The position numbers and the translations under genes were made by a program. Source: Flavobacterium aquatile LMG 4008 = ATCC 11947 (lineage in GTDB: Bacteria; Bacteroidota; Bacteroidia; Flavobacteriales; Flavobacteriaceae). From it: a stretch of DNA of 64,000 bases. Every line of letters begins with the position of its first letter. Within the stretch, counting starts at the first letter, position 1. Below the pieces are notes generated by a model. The model saw nothing but the letters and a program-made list of their open reading frames with translations, did not search any database and had not been told where the DNA came from. Location: assembly GCF_000757385.1 (NCBI RefSeq), contig NZ_JRHH01000003.1, forward strand, positions 186,001 to 250,000, in the 5' to 3' direction. Positions 17,117-25,118 of the stretch are shown here, piece by piece.

Positions 17117-19267
17117 ATGAAAAAAATTATTTTCTCCTTAATTGCTGCAATTATGCTTGTTCCAACAAGTGTAAAAGCTGACGAAGGAATGTGGTTTTTA
17201 ATGTTCATCGAACGTTTAAATCACCGCGATATGCAAAAACTAGGCTTGCAATTAACAGCCGAAGAAATTTACAGCATCAACAACCACAGTTTGAAAGATG
17301 CTATTGTTCAATTCAATGGTGGATGTACTGCCGAAATCATTTCTAAAGACGGACTAGTATTAACAAACCACCACTGTGGTTATGATGCTATTGCCGAATT
17401 ATCATCTGCAGAGAAAAACTATCTTAAAGATGGTTACTGGGCTAAAGATAGAAAATCAGAAATGAAACCTTCTAGCTTATACGTTCGTTTCTTTGTTCGT
17501 ATGGACGATTGTACAAAACGTATTTTAGCCGTTGTAAATCCTTCAATGAGCGAAGCAGATAGAGAAAAAGCAATCAATCAAGAAATTGCTAAAATCGAAA
17601 AAGAAAACAACGATGGCGGAAAATATACTGTTTCTGTTCGTCCATTTTTCCAAGGAAATGAGTACTACTATTTTGTGTACCAAGATTACAAAGACGTTCG
17701 TTTAGTAGGAACTCCTCCAGAAAGTTTAGGAAAATTTGGTGGTGATACAGACAACTGGGAATGGCCACGTCACACTGCCGATTTCTCTATGTTTAGAGTG
17801 TATGCAAATGCAGATGGTTCTCCAGCAGAATATTCTGAGAACAACGTTCCATTAAAACCAAAACATTACTTACCAGTAAATTTAAGTGGTGTAAAAGAAA
17901 ACGACTTTGCTATGATTCTTGGATATCCAGGAAGAACCAACCGTTGGATGCCAGCTGGTGGAATTGAGCAAAACGTAAAATTTGCTTATCCTGCTTGGGT
18001 TGAAGGTGCTAAAACTGGTATGGACGGAATGAAGAAATACATGAACCAAAGCGATGCTTTAAATTTAGTGTATGCTTCTAAATTCGCTTCAACTGCCAAC
18101 TACTGGAAAAACCGTCAAGGTATGATTGATGCGTTAACTAAATTTGGAACAGCCAAATCTAAAGCAGCACAAGAAGCTAAATTCAATACATGGGCTAACA
18201 AACCAGCAAACAAAGCTAAATACGGAAACGTAGTTTCTAACATCAATAAATTCTACGCTTTAACTAACGAGAAATCACGTCACGATAATTACCTACAACA
18301 ATTATTTAGAACGACTTCTTTTGGAACAATCGGTAGAACTCTAGGTCGTCAATTAGACATGTATGTAAAAGCCGATGCTGCTAAACGTACTACAATGGCG
18401 CCACAAATTGTTGAAATGGCAACAGAAATGTTCAAAGAATTACACATTCCTGCAGAGAAAGAAATTTTAGCGGCACAATTAAAAGTATATGCTACTAAAT
18501 CTACTGGATATGCAATTGCACCAATGGTTAAGAAAATCGGAGACGAAAACAACAACGACTTCACTAAATATGTAAATGCTGCTTTCGATTTAAGTATCCT
18601 TACTTCAGTTGATAGAATCAAAGCATTCTTAGATTTACCAAGCGAAGCAATGCTTACAAACGATCCTTTGTATGCAATTTCTAACGACATGGTTGCGCAT
18701 TTTGGTGCAAAATCTGACGAAATTACTAAAGCTCAAAACGATTATGCTTCTTCTTTCCGTCTATTGGTAGAAGGTTTAAGAGAATCTAAAATTGGAGCTA
18801 TTAAATATCCAGATGCAAACTCAACGTTGCGTTTAACTTACGGAAAAGTACGTTCATTGCCAGCAGACAAACGTAATGATGCAGCAGTAAACAACTACAC
18901 AACACTTGCAGGTCAAGTTAAGAAATACAAAAAAGGAGATCAAGAATTTGATTTGCCAACACGTATTATCGAAATGAATAAAAACAAAGATTTCGGCCGT
19001 TATGCAGACAAAGACGGTTCACTTCACGTGAATTTCTTAACAGATAATGATATCACAGGAGGGAACTCAGGTTCGCCAGTTCTTAACGGAAAAGGAGAAT
19101 TAATCGGTCTAGCTTTCGACGGAAACATCGAAGCTATGGCAGGTGACGTAATCTTCGACAACAAATTACAAAGAACCATCAACGTAGATATTCGTTACGT
19201 TCTTTGGGTAATCGAAAACTACTCTGGTGCTAAACACATCGTAGACGAAATGACTTTGGTGAAATAA
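17117..19267 (+). CDS. S46 family dipeptidyl peptidase (DPP7/DPP11-like)
   Basis: 716 aa with a signal peptide (MKKIIFSLIAAIMLVPTSVKA), so it acts in the periplasm. S46 enzymes remove dipeptides from peptide N-termini and are typical of Bacteroidota that feed on protein. The trypsin-like triad is His85 or the adjacent His86 in TNHHCGYD, Asp222 in TADFSMF and Ser651 in GGNSGSP. The FGGDTDNWEWPRH motif that reads the free N-terminus is present. I cannot decide between hydrophobic (DPP7) and acidic (DPP11) P1 preference by eye. An array of terminator hairpins follows. Confidence 0.95.
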   Translation: MKKIIFSLIAAIMLVPTSVKADEGMWFLMFIERLNHRDMQKLGLQLTAEEIYSINNHSLKDAIVQFNGGCTAEIISKDGLVLTNHHCGYDAIAELSSAEKNYLKDGYWAKDRKSEMKPSSLYVRFFVRMDDCTKRILAVVNPSMSEADREKAINQEIAKIEKENNDGGKYTVSVRPFFQGNEYYYFVYQDYKDVRLVGTPPESLGKFGGDTDNWEWPRHTADFSMFRVYANADGSPAEYSENNVPLKPKHYLPVNLSGVKENDFAMILGYPGRTNRWMPAGGIEQNVKFAYPAWVEGAKTGMDGMKKYMNQSDALNLVYASKFASTANYWKNRQGMIDALTKFGTAKSKAAQEAKFNTWANKPANKAKYGNVVSNINKFYALTNEKSRHDNYLQQLFRTTSFGTIGRTLGRQLDMYVKADAAKRTTMAPQIVEMATEMFKELHIPAEKEILAAQLKVYATKSTGYAIAPMVKKIGDENNNDFTKYVNAAFDLSILTSVDRIKAFLDLPSEAMLTNDPLYAISNDMVAHFGAKSDEITKAQNDYASSFRLLVEGLRESKIGAIKYPDANSTLRLTYGKVRSLPADKRNDAAVNNYTTLAGQVKKYKKGDQEFDLPTRIIEMNKNKDFGRYADKDGSLHVNFLTDNDITGGNSGSPVLNGKGELIGLAFDGNIEAMAGDVIFDNKLQRTINVDIRYVLWVIENYSGAKHIVDEMTLVK

Positions 19268-19506
19268 ACCCATTTTGTCATTCCGTAGGAATCCCAACTC
19301 CGACTTAAGCAATTAAGTCGGAGTTTTTTTATGCATTATTTTGTCATTCCGTAGGAATCTCAACTCCGACTTAAGCAATTAGGTCGGAGTTTTTTTATAC
19401 ATCATTTTGTCATTCCGTAGGAATCTCAACTCCGACTTAAGCAATTAGGTCGGAGTTTTTTTATACACCATTTTGTCATTCCGCAGGAATCTCATCCTAT
19501 TATTTT

Positions 19507-19590
19507 GGAGCGAACGGTTCGCGAATTCTTGGTTTTCCTATTCCTGCTTTTCGCACTGCACGGCAGTTGCTACAATCAGGGCTAGATAGT
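19507..19590 (+). repeat. Structured repeat, copy B
   Basis: GGAGCGAACGGTTCG to ATCAGGGCTAGATAG. GAGC pairs with GTTC through a G-U pair. The inner hairpin is ACTGC-ACG-GCAGT. Confidence 0.8.
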
Positions 19591-19805
19591 ATTTGTATTG
19601 AAGCGATGTCAGATAAGTCGGAGTTTTTTTATGCATTATTTTGTCATTCCGTCGGAATCCCAACTCCGACTTAAGCAATTAAGTCGGAGTTTTTTATACA
19701 CCATTTTGTCATTCCGCAGGAATCCCAACTCCGACTTAAGCAATTAAGTCGGAGTTTTTTTATACACCATTTTGTCATTCCGCAGGAATCTCATCCAATT
19801 ATTTT

Positions 19806-19889
19806 GGAGCGAATGGTTCGGGAATTCTTGGTTTCCCTATTCCTGCTTTCCGCACTGCACGGCAGTTGCTGCAATCAGGGCTAGATAGT
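19806..19889 (+). repeat. Structured repeat, copy C
   Basis: Almost identical to copy B, including the ACTGC/GCAGT hairpin and the flanking TATTTGTATTGAA, as expected from a segmental duplication. Confidence 0.8.
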
Positions 19890-20040
19890 ATTTGTATTGA
19901 ATAGATGTCAGTGTTCCTTAAAACATTTGATGAAAGAAATGCTTTTATTTAATATATTTGGAAATAAATTGGCTAATAAGTAGCGCTTATCACACCAAAA
20001 TTGGGTGTATAGGCGCTGTGACGTAGCGACTATATACAAG

Positions 20041-21156
20041 TTAGTGGCAATTAAACAAAGAACATATGACGCCTGAAGAAAGATTCTTAAAAATAGATAA
20101 TAATTATTCTCTGTACAAATCAATACAACTAAACATTGACAAAAATATTTATCTTGGAGATAAGGAAAATAAACAATGTAGATTTTGTAAAAAACAACAA
20201 CCTGAAGTTACATTTAATACAATTGCTCACGCGATACCTGAATTCGTAAATAATCATAGGTTAATTAGCTATTACGAATGTGATTCATGTAATTCTAAAT
20301 TTGCAAGAACAATTGAAACCCACATGGGTGATTACATGAATGTTTATCATACTCTATCACAAGTTAAAGGGAAGAGAGGTGTTCCATCTTTTAGTCGAGG
20401 AGGAGAAAAATCTCGTGTTGACCATACTTCTGAAGGATTAAAAATTGACTCATTTGAAGGAGAAAGAGAAAATTTTGTTATAAATGAAGAAAATAATACT
20501 GTTACATTTAAAGCGATTCGAGCAACTTATATACCAATAGCAATCTATAAATGCTTGACAAAAATGGCCTTATCAATAATGGGCGATGAAGAATTGGTGA
20601 ACTTTGAAAATGCTTTAAAATGGATAAATGAAGAGAAACACGATGAAAGTGAATTCAATATTGCCAGTTTAAGATGTATTTTTTCAATTACTCCAGGTCC
20701 ATTACCTCATGATTTTACTACTTGCATGTTATTTAGAAGAAAAGATAATAACGTAGATAATGTACCATATATGCAATTTTTGTTGGCTTATGGAAATTAT
20801 ACATTCCAGATTTTTTTGGTAATGTCTAATAAAGATTCAAACTCAGGCACATCTATTATGACACCGATACCTACTCCATTTGATATTGAAAATAAATATG
20901 GGAAACCAGACTACAAAATACTGGATTTTTATTCGAAAGAAAAATGTAAAGATGATGAAGTAAGTTTGACAATGAGTTATGAAAGAATGGTAAAAAAGGA
21001 TGTTGATAATGAAGATGAATAAATTAACAGCCACTAACAAATGCTAAAACTCATGGCTAGGTTTTCGGTAAATTGTTCGTTTCTTTTTCCTAAATTCGTT
21101 CTCTATTAGTGGAGAAAACTCGGTCGCTTAGTCGCCACGAGCTCTAGCATCGACCG
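20041..21156 (+). mobile_element. Integron-type gene cassette candidate carrying an HNH gene
   Basis: The segment starts at G|TTAGTGGC (20040|20041) and ends at ACCG|TTAAGC (21156|21157), matching the G|TTRRRY crossover of integron attC sites at the right end. The left TTAGTGGC is complementary to GCCACTAAC at 21030-21038, as expected if the circular form restores an attC site. One ORF fills the unit, beginning 25 bp from the left end. No integrase is in the window. Confidence 0.5.
20066..21022 (+). CDS. HNH endonuclease-like protein (HNH_5 type) with unknown C-terminal region
   Basis: 318 aa. Residues 38-76 hold CRFC, TIAHAIPEF, a following Asn-rich turn and ECDSCNSKF: two CxxC knuckles (Cys38/41, Cys72/75), His55 and the closing Asn76. 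This is the HNH_5 arrangement. The other 240 residues are not recognised; they contain no membrane segment. HNH proteins of this kind occur in restriction, toxin and phage-defence settings, but the role here is open. The gene fills a cassette-like segment with an attC-like hairpin after it, and it has lower identity of style to its neighbours than the core genes. Confidence 0.7.
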   Translation: MTPEERFLKIDNNYSLYKSIQLNIDKNIYLGDKENKQCRFCKKQQPEVTFNTIAHAIPEFVNNHRLISYYECDSCNSKFARTIETHMGDYMNVYHTLSQVKGKRGVPSFSRGGEKSRVDHTSEGLKIDSFEGERENFVINEENNTVTFKAIRATYIPIAIYKCLTKMALSIMGDEELVNFENALKWINEEKHDESEFNIASLRCIFSITPGPLPHDFTTCMLFRRKDNNVDNVPYMQFLLAYGNYTFQIFLVMSNKDSNSGTSIMTPIPTPFDIENKYGKPDYKILDFYSKEKCKDDEVSLTMSYERMVKKDVDNEDE

Positions 21157-21164
21157 TTAAGCGC
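21030..21164 (+). repeat. attC-like imperfect hairpin
   Basis: Left arm GCCACTAAC (21030-21038) and ATGCTAAAACTCATGGC (21041-21057); right arm GCCACGAGCTCTAGCAT (21134-21150) and GACCGTTAAGC (21152-21162). The long arms pair at 14 of 17 positions, with G-U pairs at mismatches, and unpaired bases near the ends. GTTTTC (21061-21066) and GAAAAC (21114-21119) extend the stem. Total length about 135 nt, similar to long attC sites. Confidence 0.55.
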
Positions 21165-21200
21165 AAATTTTCAGAACGCATAATCCAGAAAATACATCTT

Positions 21201-21986
21201 ATGGAGATTGACATTAAACTAAAAAATCTTCGAGTTAAATTGAGACAGAATTCCAAAGAAATTATGGATGATGTTTTGAAAAGGCATGTGCCAAGAATTA
21301 GTTCAAAAGACAAATCAAAAAAAGAGATTTGTGTATTTTGTGCAAGTAAAGATAATTTAACAAAAGAACATGTTTTACCGAAATGGACATTCGAAAATTG
21401 TACCAAGAAATTCTTTGTTACAGACATAAATGGTAGCGAACAGACATATAACAAAACTACGATCCCAGTTTGTGCAAATTGTAATAATAATTTATTAGGA
21501 AGTGTTGAAAGCTATATCATTTCTATTTTTAATGATACTGATTTATCAAACTCATTTTTTAGTAATGATCAATTACACAACATAATTCGTTGGTTAGAAA
21601 TTATTGAATATAAATTTCAATTATTAGAGATTCGGAGAAAATTTATAAAATCAAAATCTTCTCAATATATTGAATACTTAAGAGATATTCCTGTTTCGAT
21701 AATGAGAGCGAATATTGATTATTCACCGAGTAAAGCAGTAACTCAAATTAGAACTGCACAGAAAAGAGTAACTGAAAAATCTAAAGTTAGTAATGGAAAC
21801 TCTTTAGTAATATTTAAAACTAAAAATGAAAGCTTCTACTTTTTTCATCATTTAAATGAGTTCATATTTTTAGAACTACCAAAGTTTGGAATAGCATTGT
21901 TTTACTTTTATTCCCAGAAATTTGAGAAAGCGGAGGTTGCCAAAGATGAAGCATTGAAAGTCATAAAGGAAGTTTACAATAGCTAA
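21201..21986 (+). CDS. Second HNH-like protein with two CxxC knuckles
   Basis: 261 aa. The N-terminal part has CVFC (Cys44/47), KEHVLPKW (His57) and VCANCNNNLLG (Cys91/94, Asn95), the same layout as the preceding gene but with little other similarity. The remaining 160 residues are unrecognised and rich in Phe, Tyr and Lys. It starts 44 bp after the G|TT junction at 21156 and could be the next cassette, but I do not find the matching GCGCTTAAC box downstream. Function unknown; nuclease activity is inference. Confidence 0.6.
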   Translation: MEIDIKLKNLRVKLRQNSKEIMDDVLKRHVPRISSKDKSKKEICVFCASKDNLTKEHVLPKWTFENCTKKFFVTDINGSEQTYNKTTIPVCANCNNNLLGSVESYIISIFNDTDLSNSFFSNDQLHNIIRWLEIIEYKFQLLEIRRKFIKSKSSQYIEYLRDIPVSIMRANIDYSPSKAVTQIRTAQKRVTEKSKVSNGNSLVIFKTKNESFYFFHHLNEFIFLELPKFGIALFYFYSQKFEKAEVAKDEALKVIKEVYNS

Positions 21987-22214
21987 AGAAATCTGTACTC
22001 ATAGTCATTGATGTAATAGTTTGTTTGCTTTTTAAGAAAGTATTCTGAACTTAAGATTTCTCATTACATTTTGCTTTAGATTTCTCCAACCTCGACAAGC
22101 TAGGGAATTCAAGTTGCAAACTATTCCAATCAACCAAAACCCAAAACCCAAAACTGTAACAAATTCCAAAACAACAGACCAATTAAGTTATCGTAAAACT
22201 TTAAAAAATGTACT

Positions 22215-23315
22215 ATGAGCAATAGAAGAAATTGGTTAAAGCAAACAAGTTTGGGTATTGTAGGTTTAGGCATTATTCCTTTAGAGGGTTTTACAATTCC
22301 TACGAAAGACAATAGCATTGAAGAAGAGGAGGTAAACCCAATTCGGTTAAGGTCAAACGAAAATCCTTATGGACCATCTGCATCAGCAAGAAATGCAATG
22401 AGTACTAGTATAAACGCCAGCAATCGCTATAACTGGGAATTGCTAGACGAACTAATTGGAAAAATTGCACAAAAACATAATGTAACGTACCAAAACATAC
22501 TATTAGGTGCAGGTTCATCAGAAATTTTAAATTTAGTGGCTTTATATTGTTCCAAAAAGCCAGGAAATCTAATTATTGCCGAAACTACGTTTGATTATTG
22601 GACAATAACTGCGGAAAATGCAGGCCTCAAAAAAAATGCAATCCCATTAACAACAGATAAAAAGCATGATTTAGCAACAATGTTAAACGCAATTGATGCT
22701 GATACCAAATTGGTTTATATATGCAATCCCAATAACCCAACAGGAACAATTTGTGATAATGAAGCACTTCTAAATTTCATAAAAGAAGCCACAAAAAGAA
22801 CCAAAGTTTTAGTCGATGAGGCTTACTTAGATTTTACAAATCAACCATCACTTGCAAATCTTGTAACAGAAAATAAAAACCTAATTATTGCCAAAACTTT
22901 TTCAAAAATATACGGTTTAGCAGGTGCACGTATCGGATATGCACTAGCGCATCCAGAAATCATAAACGAGATGAGCCAATTGCAATTTGCTACAAATGGA
23001 AGCGTAAGTACAACAGCTGCTTCCGGAGCTTTAGCATCGCTCAATGACAATAAATTTGTAGCAGAAACCATTTTACTCAATGCAGAAGCAAGAAAATATA
23101 CTATGGAACAATTGGAGAATTTAAAAATTCCGTGTATTCCATCGCATACAAACTTTATCTATTTTTCTTTAGAAAATTATAAAAAGGACTTTTTTGCACA
23201 ATTAGAAAAGAACAATATTCTGGGAACAAAGATTTACGAAGAAAAAGGAAAATGGTCAAGAATTACAATTGGTACAATGAAAGAAATGAAGCAATTCATT
23301 AAAGCATTGAAGTAA
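22215..23315 (+). CDS. Tat-exported PLP-dependent aminotransferase (class I/II, HisC-like)
   Basis: 366 aa. It begins MSNRRNWLKQTSLGIVGLG, a twin-arginine signal, so the folded enzyme is probably exported. The rest is a fold-type I aminotransferase: RSNENPYGPS, the PLP-phosphate loop GAGSSEIL, CNPNNPTGT, Asp201 in VDEAYLDF, and the PLP lysine Lys231 in TFSKIYGLAGARIGYA. It resembles histidinol-phosphate aminotransferase, but the export signal argues against histidine synthesis. No his genes are near. The substrate is unknown. Confidence 0.85.
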   Translation: MSNRRNWLKQTSLGIVGLGIIPLEGFTIPTKDNSIEEEEVNPIRLRSNENPYGPSASARNAMSTSINASNRYNWELLDELIGKIAQKHNVTYQNILLGAGSSEILNLVALYCSKKPGNLIIAETTFDYWTITAENAGLKKNAIPLTTDKKHDLATMLNAIDADTKLVYICNPNNPTGTICDNEALLNFIKEATKRTKVLVDEAYLDFTNQPSLANLVTENKNLIIAKTFSKIYGLAGARIGYALAHPEIINEMSQLQFATNGSVSTTAASGALASLNDNKFVAETILLNAEARKYTMEQLENLKIPCIPSHTNFIYFSLENYKKDFFAQLEKNNILGTKIYEEKGKWSRITIGTMKEMKQFIKALK

Positions 23316-23521
23316 ATTTAAAGCTGCAAACATTAGCCGTTTGGTTTAATGGCTGGTTTTATTTTTCTATACCAAAATTACTCAAATGAGATTTACATTT
23401 CTTTAATTCATATTGCTTAATTACCACAACTTCGCCAAACTAAAAAAAACCTTACCAACCATTGTAAATTAATAATTAGCTAAATTCTAGTTTGTTACTA
23501 TTTATTGTTAAAAAATCTATT

Positions 23522-23540
23522 TTTATTGTTTATCAATAAA
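23522..23540. promoter_or_regulatory. Dyad overlapping the DUF2975/HTH promoter
   Basis: TTTATTG, 5 nt, CAATAAA: a perfect 7-bp inverted repeat. It covers the -33 TTG, so it is a likely operator for the HTH protein encoded in the same operon (inference). Confidence 0.45.
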
Positions 23541-23555
23541 TATTTATTATATTTG
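23526..23555 (+). promoter_or_regulatory. Promoter of the DUF2975/HTH operon
   Basis: TTG (23526-23528), 19 bp, TATATTTG (23548-23555): a textbook Bacteroidota promoter, 25 bp before the ATG. Confidence 0.7.
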
Positions 23556-23580
23556 TGACATAATTTTAAACTTAATAATT

Positions 23581-24117
23581 ATGTCAAAAACAAACAACTT
23601 CGTTTTTTGGGGCTTATACGTTATAGCCTGGATCATTTTTGTAGGCTTGTCTATTGAAGCTGGCGGCCTAATAGTAAACTTCTTTTTCAGTCTTTACAAT
23701 CCAGAGTTTGTTCAAAATTTATATCAAAAGTTAGACTTAATTCAAATGTATAAAGAAAGTAAACTAGCTTTTTTTGGTGTGTATAGCTTTATTTTAATCA
23801 TTTCAATTTTAAAAGCATGCCTATTTTATGCTGTGATCAGTCTAATGCACAAAATGGATTTGTCCAAACCGTTCCACACTTTTGTAGCCAAAAAAATTAC
23901 ACAAGTTAGCTACTTTACGCTTTCCATCGGATTCTTAAGTTACATTGCCAAGGAGTTAGTGACTGACTTAAAGCATTACGGCTTTGTTCCCGATAACCTA
24001 AACCAATTTTGGGCAGACAGTCAAGCCTTTATTTTAATGGGTGCTGTAATCTACATTATTGCGATTATCTTTAAAAAAGGAGTAGATATTCAAAACGAAA
24101 ATGATTTAACCGTTTAA
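23581..24117 (+). CDS. DUF2975 family membrane protein
   Basis: 178 aa with four membrane segments (about residues 8-35, 60-85, 112-128, 150-168). The order and the downstream partner match DUF2975 proteins, which are almost always followed by a small Cro/CI-type HTH gene. The molecular role is unknown; a membrane-linked sensor or target of the HTH protein is plausible. The HTH gene starts 3 bp after its stop. Confidence 0.8.
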   Translation: MSKTNNFVFWGLYVIAWIIFVGLSIEAGGLIVNFFFSLYNPEFVQNLYQKLDLIQMYKESKLAFFGVYSFILIISILKACLFYAVISLMHKMDLSKPFHTFVAKKITQVSYFTLSIGFLSYIAKELVTDLKHYGFVPDNLNQFWADSQAFILMGAVIYIIAIIFKKGVDIQNENDLTV

Positions 24118-24120
24118 ACC

Positions 24121-24333
24121 ATGGCAATAATTGTAAACTTAGACGTGATGATGGCAAAGCGAAAAATGTCGCTAAACGAACTTTCTGAAAAAGTAGATTT
24201 GACGTTGTCCAACCTTTCCATACTTAAGACAGGAAAGGCAAAAGCAATTCGCTTCAGTACTTTAGATTCAATTTGCAAAGCATTAGACTGTCAGCCAGGA
24301 GATATTTTAGAATATTCTAATGATGAAAAATAG
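24121..24333 (+). CDS. Small Cro/CI-type HTH transcriptional regulator (YozG-like)
   Basis: 70 aa, nearly all one HTH domain: MMAKRKMSLNELSEKVDLTLSN, then LSILKTGKAKAIRFSTLDSICKALDCQPGDILEY. The last part is diagnostic for the short XRE group paired with DUF2975. It probably regulates its own operon through the dyad at 23522-23540. Confidence 0.88.
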   Translation: MAIIVNLDVMMAKRKMSLNELSEKVDLTLSNLSILKTGKAKAIRFSTLDSICKALDCQPGDILEYSNDEK

Positions 24334-24424
24334 TTTTTTCTCAATCATTTAGTAAGTGAAAATACTAAAATAGTATGGTGATAAAAATCTCCATTATATA
24401 AGTGTGGAAAATTATAAAATTTGT

Positions 24425-24454
24425 CACTCAATAATAGTCAAGGATTGTTGAGTT
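24425..24454 (+). terminator. Hairpin between the HTH gene and the 21-bp repeat array
   Basis: ACTCAATAAT pairs with ATTGTTGAGT (one G-U pair) around a 10-nt loop. There is no T run, so it could be a weak terminator or an RNA structure in a leader. Confidence 0.35.
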
Positions 24455-24509
24455 AAACCTTTGTAGAACGAAAATTATAGAAAAGAGAATTTAGCATCCG
24501 CAAGTAGAA

Positions 24510-25049
24510 ATGTACCATCAGCATAAAGATTTGAAGCATGTCAATTTAGATTTGGAGCATGTCAATTTAGATTTGGAGCATGTCAATTTAGATTTGGAGC
24601 AAGTCAATTTAGATTTGAAGCATATCAATTTAGATTTGGAGCATATCAATTTAGATTTGGAGCATGTCAATTTAGATTTGGAGCATGTCAATTTAGATTT
24701 GGAGCAAGTCAATTTAGATTTGGAGCATATCAATTTAGATTTGAAGCATGTCAATTTAGATTTGGAGTATATCTATTTAGATTTGGAGCATGTCAATTTA
24801 GATTTGGAGTATGTCAATTTAGATTTGGAGCATGTCAATTTAGATTTGGAGTATGTCAATTTAGATTTGGAGCATGTCAATTTAGATTTGGAGCACATCA
24901 ATTTAGATTTGGAGTATGTCAATTTAGATTTGGAGCAAGTCAATTTAGATTTGGAGCAAGTCAATTTAGATTTGGAGCAAGTCAATTTAGATTTGGAGCA
25001 AGTCAATTTAGATTTTTTGCAGGAAGATTCTTTACTATTGGTACTATAA
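24510..25049 (+). CDS. Possible heptapeptide-repeat protein encoded by a 21-bp array
   Basis: 179-codon frame: a 7-residue start (MYHQHKD), 23 repeats of the type LEHVNLD and a tail FLQEDSLLLVL. Repeat position 2 is Glu or Lys, position 3 His, Gln or Tyr, position 4 Val or Ile. If translated it would give an acidic regular solenoid or beta-roll; no family is recognised and no signal peptide is present. Because 21 is divisible by three, other frames are also open, so coding is not proven. The ATG has an A-rich upstream context (AGTAGAA). Confidence 0.4.
   Translation: MYHQHKDLKHVNLDLEHVNLDLEHVNLDLEQVNLDLKHINLDLEHINLDLEHVNLDLEHVNLDLEQVNLDLEHINLDLKHVNLDLEYIYLDLEHVNLDLEYVNLDLEHVNLDLEYVNLDLEHVNLDLEHINLDLEYVNLDLEQVNLDLEQVNLDLEQVNLDLEQVNLDFLQEDSLLLVL
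24531..25013 (+). repeat. Minisatellite, 23 perfect-length 21-bp units
   Basis: Consensus TTGGAGCATGTCAATTTAGAT, no insertions or deletions. Variation is confined almost entirely to bases 4-12; the 12 bases AATTTAGATTTG are unchanged except in unit 12 (AAT to TAT). The same variants recur in runs, which suggests expansion by slippage or unequal crossing-over. It is not a CRISPR array because there are no spacers. Confidence 0.95.
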
Positions 25050-25118
25050 TGTACTATCTCTCAAAGAAATTTTGTAGGTTTGTTTTATTCAGTTTACAGC
25101 AATAAATTACATTTTTAA

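Larger units (their letters stand above)
19268..19917 (+). repeat. Tandem terminator-hairpin array with an approximately 300-bp duplication
   Basis: Three units with exact 66-bp spacing (stems start at 19296, 19362, 19428) and two more (19662, 19727) carry AACTCCGACTTAA / TTAAGTCGGAGTT followed by T runs. Each unit also holds the palindrome GTCATTCCGTAGGAATCT. Two copies of the GGAGCGAA element (19507 and 19806, 299 bp apart) are embedded, so a block of hairpins plus element was duplicated. A half hairpin remains at 19613-19630. It is not CRISPR: there are no unique spacers. Confidence 0.9.

Noticed and set aside
19268-19800. CRISPR-like repeats at 66-bp spacing
   Set aside because: The whole 66-bp unit is repeated, including what would be the spacer; it is a tandem terminator hairpin.
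19908-20040. Second attC site at the left end of the HNH cassette
   Set aside because: There is a GCGC-based hairpin and the G|TTAGTGG core, but the left box reads CTAAT instead of TAAC and the arms do not match in length, so I do not call it an attC site.
21987-22214. attC at the end of the second HNH gene
   Set aside because: The expected GCGCTTAAC box is absent; only an 8-bp AGAAATCT/AGATTTCT inverted repeat is found.
24518-25006. Two minus-strand ORFs (repeats of CSKSKLT) across the 21-bp array
   Set aside because: They are by-products of a repeat length divisible by three; their starts lie inside the array and no separate start region is seen.
24531-25013. CRISPR array
   Set aside because: Units are contiguous 21-mers with no unique spacers, and no cas genes are present.
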